From CADEFF01 sp964569315 (lineage in GTDB: Bacteria > Pseudomonadota > Alphaproteobacteria > Dongiales > Dongiaceae): 63,303 bases of DNA. This document shows, in pieces, positions 16,433-24,431 of this stretch. Below the pieces are notes generated by a model. The model saw only the letters and a list, made by a program, of their open reading frames with translations. It had not been told where the DNA came from and searched no databases. Each line of letters starts with the position of its first letter. The stretch's first letter is position 1. The translations under genes were made by a program, and so were the position numbers. The stretch is taken from positions 1 to 63,303 of the forward strand of contig CAZMUZ010000007.1 in NCBI GenBank assembly GCA_964569315.1, given 5' to 3'.

Positions 16433-17212
16433 CTAAGCGCGGTCCAGCGTTTCGCCGCCGTCGATCACGACGCAGCTTCCCGTCATGAAGCTGCCGGCAT
16501 CGGAGGCGAGCAGCAGCAGCAGCCCGTCCAGCTCCTCGGGCTGGCCGGCGCGGCGCATCGGCACGCGCGCGAGATACGCCTTGCCGGCCTCGGTGCCGAG
16601 ATAGGGCGTGGTCATCTCGCTGACGAAATAGCCCGGGCAGATTGCGTTGACGCGGATCTTGTAGCGGGCGAGCTCCATCGCCATCGAGCGGGTGAGCGCA
16701 ACCACGCCGGCCTTCGAGGCGTTGTAGGAGATCGTGCCCTTGTTCGCGACCGTCGCCGCGGTCGAGGCGATGTTGACGATGCTGCCGCCCTTGCCGCGCT
16801 CGGCCATGCGCTTCCCCACGGCCTGCGCCACCAGGAACACGCCTTTCAGGTTGGTGTCGATCACCTTGTCCCAGTTGGGCTCGGCATGTTCGAGGAACCG
16901 CTCGCTCACCACCGTGCCGGAGTTGTTCACCAGGATGTCGATCGGCCCGAGCTTCGCCTCGATCTCGGCGATAGCGGCGGGAATGCGGGCGGGATCCGTG
17001 ACGTCGAGCGCCACCGCATGGGCGCGGCCGCCGCTCTTTTCGATCGCCTTCGTGAGATTCGCGAGCCTGTCGGTCCGGCGCGCCGCGACGGCGACAGCCG
17101 CCCCGGCTTCCGCCAGCGCCTCGGCGAAGCGATGACCGAGACCGCTGGAAGCGCCGGTCACCAGTGCCACTTTGCCCTTCAGTCTCAAGCGGTCGAAGAT
17201 CGATGACGCCAT
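16433..17212 (-). CDS. Short-chain dehydrogenase/reductase
   Basis: This 259-residue classical SDR has the cofactor motif VTGASSGLGHRFA (TGxxxGxG, residues 19-26), an Arg pair after the second strand (AARRTDR) that favours NADP(H), NNSG at 97-99, and the catalytic set N121, S150, Y163, K167 (YNASK). The ending PEELDGLLLLLASDAGSFMTGSCVVIDGGE is typical. It lies 119 bases downstream of the acyl-CoA synthetase gene on the same strand. Together they could act on a hydroxyacyl or aromatic substrate, but the substrate is not shown by sequence. Confidence 0.87.
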   Translation of the reverse strand: MASSIFDRLRLKGKVALVTGASSGLGHRFAEALAEAGAAVAVAARRTDRLANLTKAIEKSGGRAHAVALDVTDPARIPAAIAEIEAKLGPIDILVNNSGTVVSERFLEHAEPNWDKVIDTNLKGVFLVAQAVGKRMAERGKGGSIVNIASTAATVANKGTISYNASKAGVVALTRSMAMELARYKIRVNAICPGYFVSEMTTPYLGTEAGKAYLARVPMRRAGQPEELDGLLLLLASDAGSFMTGSCVVIDGGETLDRA

Positions 17213-17331
17213 TCAAAAGCTCCTCTCATTTGTTTCGTCGTGCGGCTTCGGCGAACGCCAATCGCATCGATCCTCGCACGGCGATCCGCCGCCCCAATTC
17301 CGCGATCGACCCGATGCAAGCTTCGGCCGCT

Positions 17332-18987
17332 TCAGAGATTGCGCGCGCTGTCGCGCAGCAGGAATTTCTGGATCTTGCCGGTCGAGGTCTTGGGCAACGG
17401 CCCGAACACGACCGTGCGCGGCGCCTTGAAACGGGCCATGTTGGCGCGGCACCAATCGATGATCTCGTCGGGCGAAACCGCGCCCGCATCCTCGCGCAAG
17501 GTCACGAAGGCGCAAGGATGCTCGCCCCATTTCTCGTCGGGCCGCGCGACGACCGCCGCCTCCAGCACCTTCGGATGGCGATAGAGCACCTCCTCCACCT
17601 CGAGGCTGGAGATGTTCTCGCCGCCGGAGATGATGATGTCCTTGGCGCGATCCTTGATCTCCGCATAACCGTCCGGATGCCAGACGGCGAGATCGCCGGA
17701 GTGGAACCAGCCGCCGCGAAAGGCCTCCGCGGTCGCCTTGGGGTTCCTGAGATAGCCTTTCATCACGCTGTTGCCGCGCAGCATGAGCTCGCCGATGGTC
17801 TGGCCGTCGCGCGGCACCGGCGCCATGGTCTCGGGATCCGCCACCATCAGCGCCTCGAAGGTCAGCACCGTCACGCCCTGCCGCGCCATGACCCGCGCCC
17901 GCGGCTCGAGCTCGAGCTCGTCCCACGCCTCCTGCCAGGCGCAGAAGGTCGAGGGCCCGTAGGTTTCCGTGAGGCCATAGGCATGGGTCACGCGGAAGCC
18001 GTTCCGCTCCATGGCGGCGATGATCGCAGACGGCGGTGCGGCGCCGCCGGTCGCGACATCGACCGTGTGATCGAACTTCGCCTTCACGCTCTCCGGCGCA
18101 TGGGCGAGCAGATTGAGCACGATCGGCGCCCCGCAGAGGTTGGTGACGCCATGCGCCGCGATGGAGCGGAAGACCGCGGCCGCCTCGACCCGGCGAAGAC
18201 AGACATGAGTGCCGCCGATCGCGGTGACCGCCCAGGTGAAGCACCAGCCGTTGCAATGGAACATCGGCAGGGTCCAGAGATAGACGACCCGCGGATGGAG
18301 CGCGAAAAAGGTCACGTCGCCGAGCGCATTCAGGAACGCGCCGCGATGGTGATAAACGACGCCCTTCGGATTGCCGGTAGTGCCGGAGGTATAGTTGAGC
18401 GCGATCGCGTCCCATTCGTCGGCTGGTGCGTCGCCGTCGAAATCCGCGTCGCCGCCGGCGATGAACTGCTCGTAGGTCAGATCGCCGAGACGCTTGCCGC
18501 CGATTGTCGCGTAATCCGCCTCGCTGTCGTCGATCTCGACCAGCAATGGCTTCGTCTTGCATTTCGCGAGCGCCTGCTCGGTGGTCGCGGAAAATTCGCG
18601 GTCCGCGATCAGCACCCTGGCGCCGCCATGATCGAGGCAGAACGCAATGGTGTCGGCATCGAGACGGATGTTGAGCGCATTCAGCACCGCCCCCAGCATG
18701 GGAATGCCGTAATGCGCCTCCAGCATCGGCGGCACATTGGGGGCGAGGACCGCGACGGTGTCGCCCTTGCCGATCCCCGCCCTGGCCAGGGCCGAGGCGA
18801 GCCGGCGGCAACGCGCCGCGAATTCCGCATAGCTGTAGCGCAGCCGGCCATGGATGACGGCCGTCTTCCCGGGATAGACGGCGGCGGAACGGCGCAGGAA
18901 GGAGAGCGGCGTCAGCGGAACATAATTGGCGGGATTTCGGCCAAGATCCCGCTCCCATATGTCGGACGCCGCCGTCTGCCGTTCCAT
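17332..18987 (-). CDS. AMP-dependent acyl-CoA synthetase
   Basis: This 551-residue ANL-superfamily enzyme activates a carboxylic acid with ATP and CoA. It has the P-loop NYTSGTTGNPKGVVYHHRG, then YGLTETYGPSTFC, the hinge GDLAVWHPDGYAEIKDRAKD, and the C-terminal catalytic lysine in PKTSTGKIQKF. The overall sequence resembles the medium-chain/methylmercaptopropionate (DmdB-like) group. The substrate is not fixed by the sequence. The ATG at 18987 gives the normal family length. The neighbouring SDR lies downstream on the same strand. Confidence 0.88.
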   Translation of the reverse strand: MERQTAASDIWERDLGRNPANYVPLTPLSFLRRSAAVYPGKTAVIHGRLRYSYAEFAARCRRLASALARAGIGKGDTVAVLAPNVPPMLEAHYGIPMLGAVLNALNIRLDADTIAFCLDHGGARVLIADREFSATTEQALAKCKTKPLLVEIDDSEADYATIGGKRLGDLTYEQFIAGGDADFDGDAPADEWDAIALNYTSGTTGNPKGVVYHHRGAFLNALGDVTFFALHPRVVYLWTLPMFHCNGWCFTWAVTAIGGTHVCLRRVEAAAVFRSIAAHGVTNLCGAPIVLNLLAHAPESVKAKFDHTVDVATGGAAPPSAIIAAMERNGFRVTHAYGLTETYGPSTFCAWQEAWDELELEPRARVMARQGVTVLTFEALMVADPETMAPVPRDGQTIGELMLRGNSVMKGYLRNPKATAEAFRGGWFHSGDLAVWHPDGYAEIKDRAKDIIISGGENISSLEVEEVLYRHPKVLEAAVVARPDEKWGEHPCAFVTLREDAGAVSPDEIIDWCRANMARFKAPRTVVFGPLPKTSTGKIQKFLLRDSARNL

Positions 18988-19117
18988 TCGCTACCCCCTG
19001 CCGGCCTCGCCGGCGCCTCTTTCTATGCGAATGTGAGGGCTGCGCGACGACCGAATGGCGTATCGTTGAAGCCTGCCGGCGCAAAGGTCAAGATCGGTCG
19101 GCAGCAGGAGAATTTCT

Positions 19118-19771
19118 ATGCAGCTCGATATCTTTTCGGACACGATCTGCCCCTGGTGCTACGTCGGCAAGCGCCGGCTCGAGCGCGCGCTGAAGGCGCG
19201 GCCGCAGACGGACCTCAAGATTCGCTGGCGCGCCTTCCAGCTCAATCCCGGCATGCCACCCGACGGCATGGAGCGCCGCGCTTATATCGAAGCGAAGTTC
19301 GGCAGTCCCGATCGCGCGCGCCGCATCTACGAGGCGGTGAGCCAGGCCGGCGCCGGCGAAGGGATCGCCTTCGCCTTCGATCGCATGCGCCGCACGCCGA
19401 ATACCCTGCAGTCCCATCGCCTGCTCCGCCTCGCCGCCGCCGTGGAGCGCCAGGCCCAGACGCTGGACGAGCTGTTTCACGCCTATTTCGAGGCCGGCGC
19501 GGATATCGGCGATGTCGATCTTCTGGTCGAGGTCGCGGAGGCGAGCGGAATCGACCCCGCCGACGCGCGCGCCTATCTGGAGAGCGGCGAGGACCGGGAG
19601 GCGGTCATCGCCGAGGACCAGCTCGCCCGCCGCCAGGGCATCAACGGCGTACCCTGCTTCATCTTCAACGGCCGCTACGCGCTGTCGGGCGCGCAGGAGC
19701 CGGAAGCGCTGTTCCAGCTTTTCGACCTCGCCCGCGAGGACGATACGCTGCAACGGCAGACCTCCGCCTGA
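19118..19771 (+). CDS. DsbA-family (FrnE-like) thiol oxidoreductase
   Basis: This 217-residue cytoplasmic thioredoxin-fold protein has an N-terminal CPWC active site (C11-C14) directly after the first strand, a long helical insertion, and the cis-Pro loop GVPCFIFNGRYALSGAQ. This is the pattern of FrnE and related 2-hydroxychromene-2-carboxylate isomerase-like proteins. No signal peptide is present, so it is not a periplasmic DsbA. It is divergent from the acyl-CoA synthetase and 68 bases upstream of an exported hydrolase gene. Confidence 0.88.
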   Translation: MQLDIFSDTICPWCYVGKRRLERALKARPQTDLKIRWRAFQLNPGMPPDGMERRAYIEAKFGSPDRARRIYEAVSQAGAGEGIAFAFDRMRRTPNTLQSHRLLRLAAAVERQAQTLDELFHAYFEAGADIGDVDLLVEVAEASGIDPADARAYLESGEDREAVIAEDQLARRQGINGVPCFIFNGRYALSGAQEPEALFQLFDLAREDDTLQRQTSA

Positions 19772-19839
19772 GGGCCGCCCCAGGAAACTCGCTCACCCGA
19801 CCGCGCCGACCGCCCACCGGTTGCCAGAGAGGAAAAGCG

Positions 19840-20646
19840 ATGCGCGCTTCTCGAATCGGCCCGTTCCGTGCCTTGTTGATCCTCGTGACCTGCATGCTCT
19901 CCGGCCTCGCGCTGGCCGACGCGGAAACCTGGCGCTACGAGATACGCTATCCGGAAGGCGACGGTCCCTTCCCGGTCGTAATCTTCCTGCCTGGCTGCAC
20001 GGGATACGGCCCATGGGAGGTGCGGGACGCCGCCGACCGGCATGCGGCGCTGCTGACGCAGCATGGTTATGCCGTCGCCCTGCTCGATCTCCTGAAGCCG
20101 CGCGGCCTCGACAGCATCTGCACCGATCTCTTCTGGTTCGACCGCATGCGGGTCGAAGGCCCACGCGATGTGGCGGCTGCGGCCGAAGCGCTGGCCGAAG
20201 ATCCGCGGATCGACGCCGGCCGCATCGCCTTCATGGGGCAGAGCTTCGGCGGCAGCATGGCGCTCGACATCGCGTCCGCCTCGAGCCGCGAGAAGGCGGA
20301 GGTCGAGCAGCCGATCGTCAGGACCGTCGTCGCCTACTACCCCTATTGCTACGGCGCCTATGGCGGCGGCGGAACGGTCGATTTCGACGTGCCGGTGCTG
20401 ATCATGACCGGCGCGCTCGACGACTGGACGCCGGTGTCGCTCTGCACGCGCTTCCCGCAGAAAGACCCGTCAGTGGCGCTGCAGATCGAAACCCTGCCGG
20501 AGGCCTATCACAGCTTCGACCTCGACGACATGCCGCGTTATGCGATCGAGGGGGTCGGCGGGGATTATCATATCGTCGAAGGCAATCCAGCCGCTGCCGA
20601 GCGGAGCCGCGCGCTCTATCTCGAATGGCTGGCGGAGCACCTGTGA
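19840..20646 (+). CDS. Exported dienelactone hydrolase-family alpha/beta hydrolase
   Basis: This 268-residue hydrolase has a Sec signal peptide (residues 1-27, ending LALADAE). The fold shows VVIFLPGCTGYG (oxyanion side), nucleophile S135 in MGQSFGGS, D194/D195 in TGALDDWTP, and H224 in EAYHSFD. This is the usual Ser-Asp-His order. It would act outside the cytoplasm on an ester or lactone of unknown identity. The ATG at 19840 follows GAGAGGAAAAGCG. Confidence 0.82.
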   Translation: MRASRIGPFRALLILVTCMLSGLALADAETWRYEIRYPEGDGPFPVVIFLPGCTGYGPWEVRDAADRHAALLTQHGYAVALLDLLKPRGLDSICTDLFWFDRMRVEGPRDVAAAAEALAEDPRIDAGRIAFMGQSFGGSMALDIASASSREKAEVEQPIVRTVVAYYPYCYGAYGGGGTVDFDVPVLIMTGALDDWTPVSLCTRFPQKDPSVALQIETLPEAYHSFDLDDMPRYAIEGVGGDYHIVEGNPAAAERSRALYLEWLAEHL

Positions 20647-20671
20647 CGGTGAACAGGCCTCGATCTTAAAC

Positions 20672-20802
20672 CTGTCGAAGGACGAGCCACCGGAAACGAC
20701 CGGCGGCCCTCATGCTTCGACAAGCTCGGCATGAGGACGAGTTTGCAAGAACCCTCATCCTGAGTTTGCAGGAATCCTCATCCTGAGCCTGTCGAAGGAT
20801 GC
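20672..20802. repeat. Dispersed intergenic palindromes (CCTGTCGAA type)
   Basis: The gap between two convergent genes contains degenerate copies of a short palindromic element. Examples are CCTGTCGAAGGACGAG, GCTTCGACAAGCTCGGCATG, CTCATCCTGAG (twice) and GAGCCTGTCGAAGGATG. The same element family fills 59480-59950. It can fold into hairpins and may act at 3' ends. Confidence 0.7.
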
Positions 20803-20861
20803 GGGGTTCCGCCGCCGGAAACCGAGGCAGACGCCCCGGCTTCCGGTCGGACGGATCGCCG

Positions 20862-22049
20862 CTACCAGAAGATCATCGGCGTCTTGGTGAGGATCTCGAC
20901 GCCGGTCTTGGTGATGATCAGGTTCTGCTCGAAGCCCGCGAGCCCGACGCCCTCGTGGATGAGGAAGGCTTCCGAGCTGCAGGCGGTGCCCTCCTCGAAC
21001 ACGTCGTCCTCGTCGGTGATCTCGTCGCCGATCCAGCTATCCCAGAACATGCCCTGGCGATGGCCGAAGAGCGGCCATTGCGCTGCTGCGCCCTCGATCT
21101 CGCCGCCATGCTTCTTCTGCAGCTCGCGGCCGATGCGGCCGAGCTCGCGGACTTTCACGCCGGGCTTCATCGCCGCGATGACGCCTTCGACGATGGCGAC
21201 GCAGCCTTCGACGAGCGCGCGCTGCGCGTTGCTGGGCTTGCGGCCGCAGACGGTGGTGCGGCCGGGATCGAGGAAGTAGCCCGCCTTCATCGGCCCCATG
21301 AACCAGGCGCGAACGAGATCGCCCTGATTGACCGGGTCGGTGCTGTAGCCGGTCAGCGGGTCGCGCGACCAGTATTGCGCGCGGTCGCCGTGCGAGCAGC
21401 GGATATAGGCGAGCGAGCCGCCGTCCTTGATCGCGACCGCCGCGGCGAGGCCGACCGATTCCGCCTCGGTCTTCCCCATGATCAGGTTCTCCATGAGGAC
21501 GTTGGTGGCGCGCGTCACGATCTCGCCGCCTTCGCGCAGGCAGTCGAGCTCGCGCGGACTCTGCTTGCGGCGCGCGTCGAGCACGATGCGGTCCTCCTCG
21601 ACCCATTCGATCTCGGGCGTCGCCTTCTCGATCTGCCGCCAGTATTTCATCGGCAGGGTATCGGCGCCGACCATCGCCACGCGGCCCTTGGCCTTGCGCG
21701 CCTTGAGGGCGTCGATCACGCCCTTGATCGGATCCATGTGCCAGCGGTTGCGGCGGGTGGCCAGCAGGTCCTCGGGATAGCCCGCCTCGTCCATATGCAG
21801 CTCCGGCTCCTGGCCCTGCTGCAGGATGACGGCGGCGTAGGAGCGCGCCTGCCAGATCGGCGTGTCGAATTCGTGCGCGGAATGGCCGGAGTAGAAGTTG
21901 GTGAGGTAGAGCACGTCGCCGCAACGATCGAAGGAGCCGGCCGAGCGACCCCAGACCACCGCGATGTCGTACCCCTTCTTCCGCATGTTCTCGTTTGCGC
22001 GGCGCCAGCGATCCTCGTACTCCTGCTTCGGAAAATACATGCTTACCAT
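20862..22049 (-). CDS. M24 (creatinase/prolidase-fold) family protein
   Basis: This 395-residue protein has the two-domain creatinase/aminopeptidase P fold: an N-terminal domain (about 1-165, with GDVLYLTNFYSGHSAHEF) and a pita-bread C-terminal domain. The C-terminal domain keeps GYFLDPGRTTV, FGHRQGM and the last glutamate in EQNLIITKTG. The first metal-binding Asp is missing: GDLVRAWFMG stands where GDxVxxDxG is expected. A normal dinuclear metallopeptidase is therefore doubtful, and a creatinase-like metal-independent C-N hydrolase is possible. A similar gene with the same loss is at 43642-44820. Confidence 0.83.
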   Translation of the reverse strand: MVSMYFPKQEYEDRWRRANENMRKKGYDIAVVWGRSAGSFDRCGDVLYLTNFYSGHSAHEFDTPIWQARSYAAVILQQGQEPELHMDEAGYPEDLLATRRNRWHMDPIKGVIDALKARKAKGRVAMVGADTLPMKYWRQIEKATPEIEWVEEDRIVLDARRKQSPRELDCLREGGEIVTRATNVLMENLIMGKTEAESVGLAAAVAIKDGGSLAYIRCSHGDRAQYWSRDPLTGYSTDPVNQGDLVRAWFMGPMKAGYFLDPGRTTVCGRKPSNAQRALVEGCVAIVEGVIAAMKPGVKVRELGRIGRELQKKHGGEIEGAAAQWPLFGHRQGMFWDSWIGDEITDEDDVFEEGTACSSEAFLIHEGVGLAGFEQNLIITKTGVEILTKTPMIFW

Positions 22050-22458
22050 TTCGATTCCTCCCCGTTGCGCTTCCGGCTTGCGCTGGCCGATCGGTCGGAC
22101 TGCGGTCCTAGGACGCGGGCGCCGAGCGGAGCCGAGGCTAGTCCTCGCGCGCGATGGCGGTCAATCGCGGCGCTCGCCGGCGAGGCTGCGAGATTCGAAG
22201 CGTCGCGGCCGGATCGGACACGAGCGGTCCGGACGAGAGCGGCTCGACTTCGCGGGGAAGGCCGGCTTGCTGCGTCGTCGCGGCCCCGCGCGTTCCGCAA
22301 TCCCGCCGTCGCGGGAGCGCCACCGGAATTGACCGCGCTGTCGAAACCTCGCAGAACCGCAGCGCTCGCGCGGGCCCCATGGCAAGGCCTGCACCAACCT
22401 CCCGGCAATGCTAGACTATGCGGCATCCAGCCCCGCTCGCGAGGGAGCCCGCATCGCC
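22050..22458. other. Divergent intergenic region, no gene seen
   Basis: No convincing gene is seen between the leftward M24 gene and the rightward racemase-like gene. Frames on both strands are Arg/Ser-rich shadows. It should hold both promoters, but none could be identified confidently. Confidence 0.4.
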
Positions 22459-23226
22459 ATGAATCTCCCGAAACCCGCCGCCGGGCGCCGGACAGCACCC
22501 CGCTTCGATGACGCGGCGCTGCCGCGGGCGAGCCTCGGCTTCGTGCTGCTGGCCTCCGAACCGACGGTCGAAGCCGAGATGTTCCGCCTGGCGCCGGCCG
22601 GCGTCGCGGTCCATTTCACCCGCGTCCCCATGGCCGGGACGGTCACGGTCGAGGCGCTCGACGAAATCGCCGCCGCCCTTCCCGAGGCCGCGGCGCTTCT
22701 CCTCCCGCAGGGCGGCGTGGACGTCGTCTGCTACACCTGCAACTCGGGCACGATCGTGCTGGGCGAGGAGCGGGTCGCGGCCGCCCTCGCGCGCGGCAAC
22801 CCGAAGGCCAAGGCGACGACGGTCATCACCAACGTGATCAACGCTCTCCGGCATCTGAAGGCGCGCCGCATCGTCATCGCGACGCCCTATGTCGACGAGA
22901 TCAACCGGCTGGAGAAGGCCTATTTCGAGCGACGCGGCTTCGAGGTGCTGGCGCTCGAGGGGCTCGGCGTGAAGACCGACGCGGAGATGGCGCGCCTCGC
23001 GCCGGATTATCTCGCGGCCTTCGTGCAGGCGGTCGATTGCGCGGAAGCCGAAGCCGTCTTCCTTAGCTGCGGCGCAATGCGCGTGCTCGACATCGTGGCG
23101 CCGCTCGAGCGGACGCTCGGCAAGCCGGTCGTCGCCAGCAATCCCGCCATGATGTGGGACTGCCTGCGCCTTGCCGGGATCGCAGAACGGCGCGAAGGCA
23201 TGGGGCGCCTCTTCGGCCCCCATTGA
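22459..23226 (+). CDS. Asp/Glu racemase superfamily protein, maleate isomerase-like
   Basis: This 255-residue protein of the Asp/Glu/hydantoin racemase superfamily carries the two expected catalytic Cys residues, C94 in CYTCNSGTIV and C204 in FLSCGAMRVLD. The pattern (CNSG, then a domain repeat, then SCGAMR) is closest to maleate cis-trans isomerase and arylmalonate decarboxylase-type enzymes. The likely start is ATG 22459; another ATG is 17 codons upstream. Its partner pathway is not evident; the divergent M24 protein could act on a related nitrogen compound, but that is a guess. Confidence 0.8.
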   Translation: MNLPKPAAGRRTAPRFDDAALPRASLGFVLLASEPTVEAEMFRLAPAGVAVHFTRVPMAGTVTVEALDEIAAALPEAAALLLPQGGVDVVCYTCNSGTIVLGEERVAAALARGNPKAKATTVITNVINALRHLKARRIVIATPYVDEINRLEKAYFERRGFEVLALEGLGVKTDAEMARLAPDYLAAFVQAVDCAEAEAVFLSCGAMRVLDIVAPLERTLGKPVVASNPAMMWDCLRLAGIAERREGMGRLFGPH

Positions 23227-23229
23227 CGG

Positions 23230-23586
23230 CTAGGGGCCCGTCAGCTCCTCGAAGGCGAGCGTGCCGAGCACGACGGCAACCGGCAGGATGCAGGCGATGA
23301 AGGGTTTCGCCAGCGGCCGGTTCTGCACCAGCGCCACGATCAGCAGGATCGCGTTGACGACGAAGAAGCCGAACGAGACCAGGCTCCAGAGCATGAATCC
23401 GGCCATGAGCCCGCCGCCGCTGTCGGGGCCGCCCGGTCCGGTCGATTCCAGCCAGATCGAGGCGGGAACGAGCAGGGCCACGAACAGGACATAGAGGATG
23501 TTGCGCCGTCCGAGCCGGCGCCACCAGGGCAACGATGCCGGCAGGGCCTCCGATGACCTGGCTGCCGTCGTCGGGCTCTCCTTCAT
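23230..23586 (-). CDS. Small multi-pass membrane protein
   Basis: This 118-residue protein has three or four predicted transmembrane helices (about 30-46, 59-75, 77-92, 95-112) and a polar N-terminus. No family is recognised. It is 33 bases downstream of the flavin reductase-like gene on the same strand, so the two may be co-transcribed. It converges with the racemase-like gene with a 3-base gap. Confidence 0.65.
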   Translation of the reverse strand: MKESPTTAARSSEALPASLPWWRRLGRRNILYVLFVALLVPASIWLESTGPGGPDSGGGLMAGFMLWSLVSFGFFVVNAILLIVALVQNRPLAKPFIACILPVAVVLGTLAFEELTGP

Positions 23587-23619
23587 CCCCGCCCCTCTCT
23601 CGTCTCGCCGCGGCGGCGC

Positions 23620-24234
23620 TCAGTCCGGGAACGGCATGCGGAAGGCGTTTTCGATCACCGTGTATTCCGAATAGCCGAGCCGCGCGATCGGGCGCGCATT
23701 CTGGATCTTCACCCGGCCGTCGACGATCAGGTCGTCGCGCAGATGCACGCCCACCACGAAGCCGATCACCATGCCGTTCGGCCCATGCTGGTCGGTGCCG
23801 GGGAGATCGAGCACCTGCCAGACCTTGCATTCGAACTGCACCGGCGATTCCGCGACGCGCGGCGGCTTCACGAGCCGCGACGGCGCGACGGTCAGGCCGG
23901 CATGGGCCATCTCGTCGATCTCCGCCGGCAGGGTGGAGGCGGTCGCGTTCATCTTCTCGCGGAGGTCCCAGGTCGCCAGGTTCCAGACGAACTCGCCATG
24001 CTCGCGCGCATTGGCGAGGCTGTCCTTCGTCGCCCGATCCGGCTTCCGGCCGCCGCAGGTGTACATGATCATCGCCGGCTGCTCGGCAACGGCGTTGAAG
24101 AAGCTGAACGGCGCGAGATTCACCCGCCCCGACCCGTTCATCGTGGTCACCCACCCGATCGGACGCGGCACGAGCAGCGCCTTGAAGGGATCGCGCCCCA
24201 GCCCGTGATCGCCCTTGCTCGGTTCGTAGAACAT
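23620..24234 (-). CDS. Flavin reductase-like FMN-binding protein
   Basis: This 204-residue split-barrel protein of the flavin reductase-like family has PRPIGWVTTMNGSGRVNLAP (FMN phosphate loop), SFFNAVAEQPAMIMYTCGGR and KDSLANAREHGEFVWNLAT. It would bind FMN and use NAD(P)H, often to supply a monooxygenase. ATG 24234 (MFYEPS) has GGAAAGG upstream. A paralogue with the same opening MFYEPS and the same core lies at 55379-56059. No partner monooxygenase is visible beside either copy. Confidence 0.85.
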   Translation of the reverse strand: MFYEPSKGDHGLGRDPFKALLVPRPIGWVTTMNGSGRVNLAPFSFFNAVAEQPAMIMYTCGGRKPDRATKDSLANAREHGEFVWNLATWDLREKMNATASTLPAEIDEMAHAGLTVAPSRLVKPPRVAESPVQFECKVWQVLDLPGTDQHGPNGMVIGFVVGVHLRDDLIVDGRVKIQNARPIARLGYSEYTVIENAFRMPFPD

Positions 24235-24326
24235 GCAATGCCTTTCCTGATGGTCGTCGGCAGAACGAAATGCGCGCCGGCGGGGAGCATGAAACGCGCC
24301 ACCGCTTCCTGCAAGCCCGCCGCAGG

Positions 24327-24431
24327 CTAGAGCATTTCCCGCGAAGTGGGCACCGGTTCGCCGCAGAAAATGCGACCGGACCAAGGAATCCGGAGCGCGT
24401 TTCGATTCAACTTCGAGGAAACGCGCTCTAG
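24327..24431. repeat. Palindromic intergenic element overlapping the mfd stop codon
   Basis: A 105-base element is bounded by perfect terminal inverted repeats CTAGAGC (24327-24333) and GCTCTAG (24425-24431). The interior (CATTTCCCGCGAAGTGGG..., GGAGCGCGTTTCGATTC) resembles the 'TAGAGCATTTCC...AAGTGG' intergenic repeats seen in many alphaproteobacterial genomes. Its right end supplies the stop codon of mfd (24428-24430). Confidence 0.7.

Noticed and set aside
14648..17206. An 852-codon plus-strand frame spanning three genes
   Set aside because: It runs through the glycosyltransferase in another frame and opposite two minus-strand genes, with no recognisable sequence.
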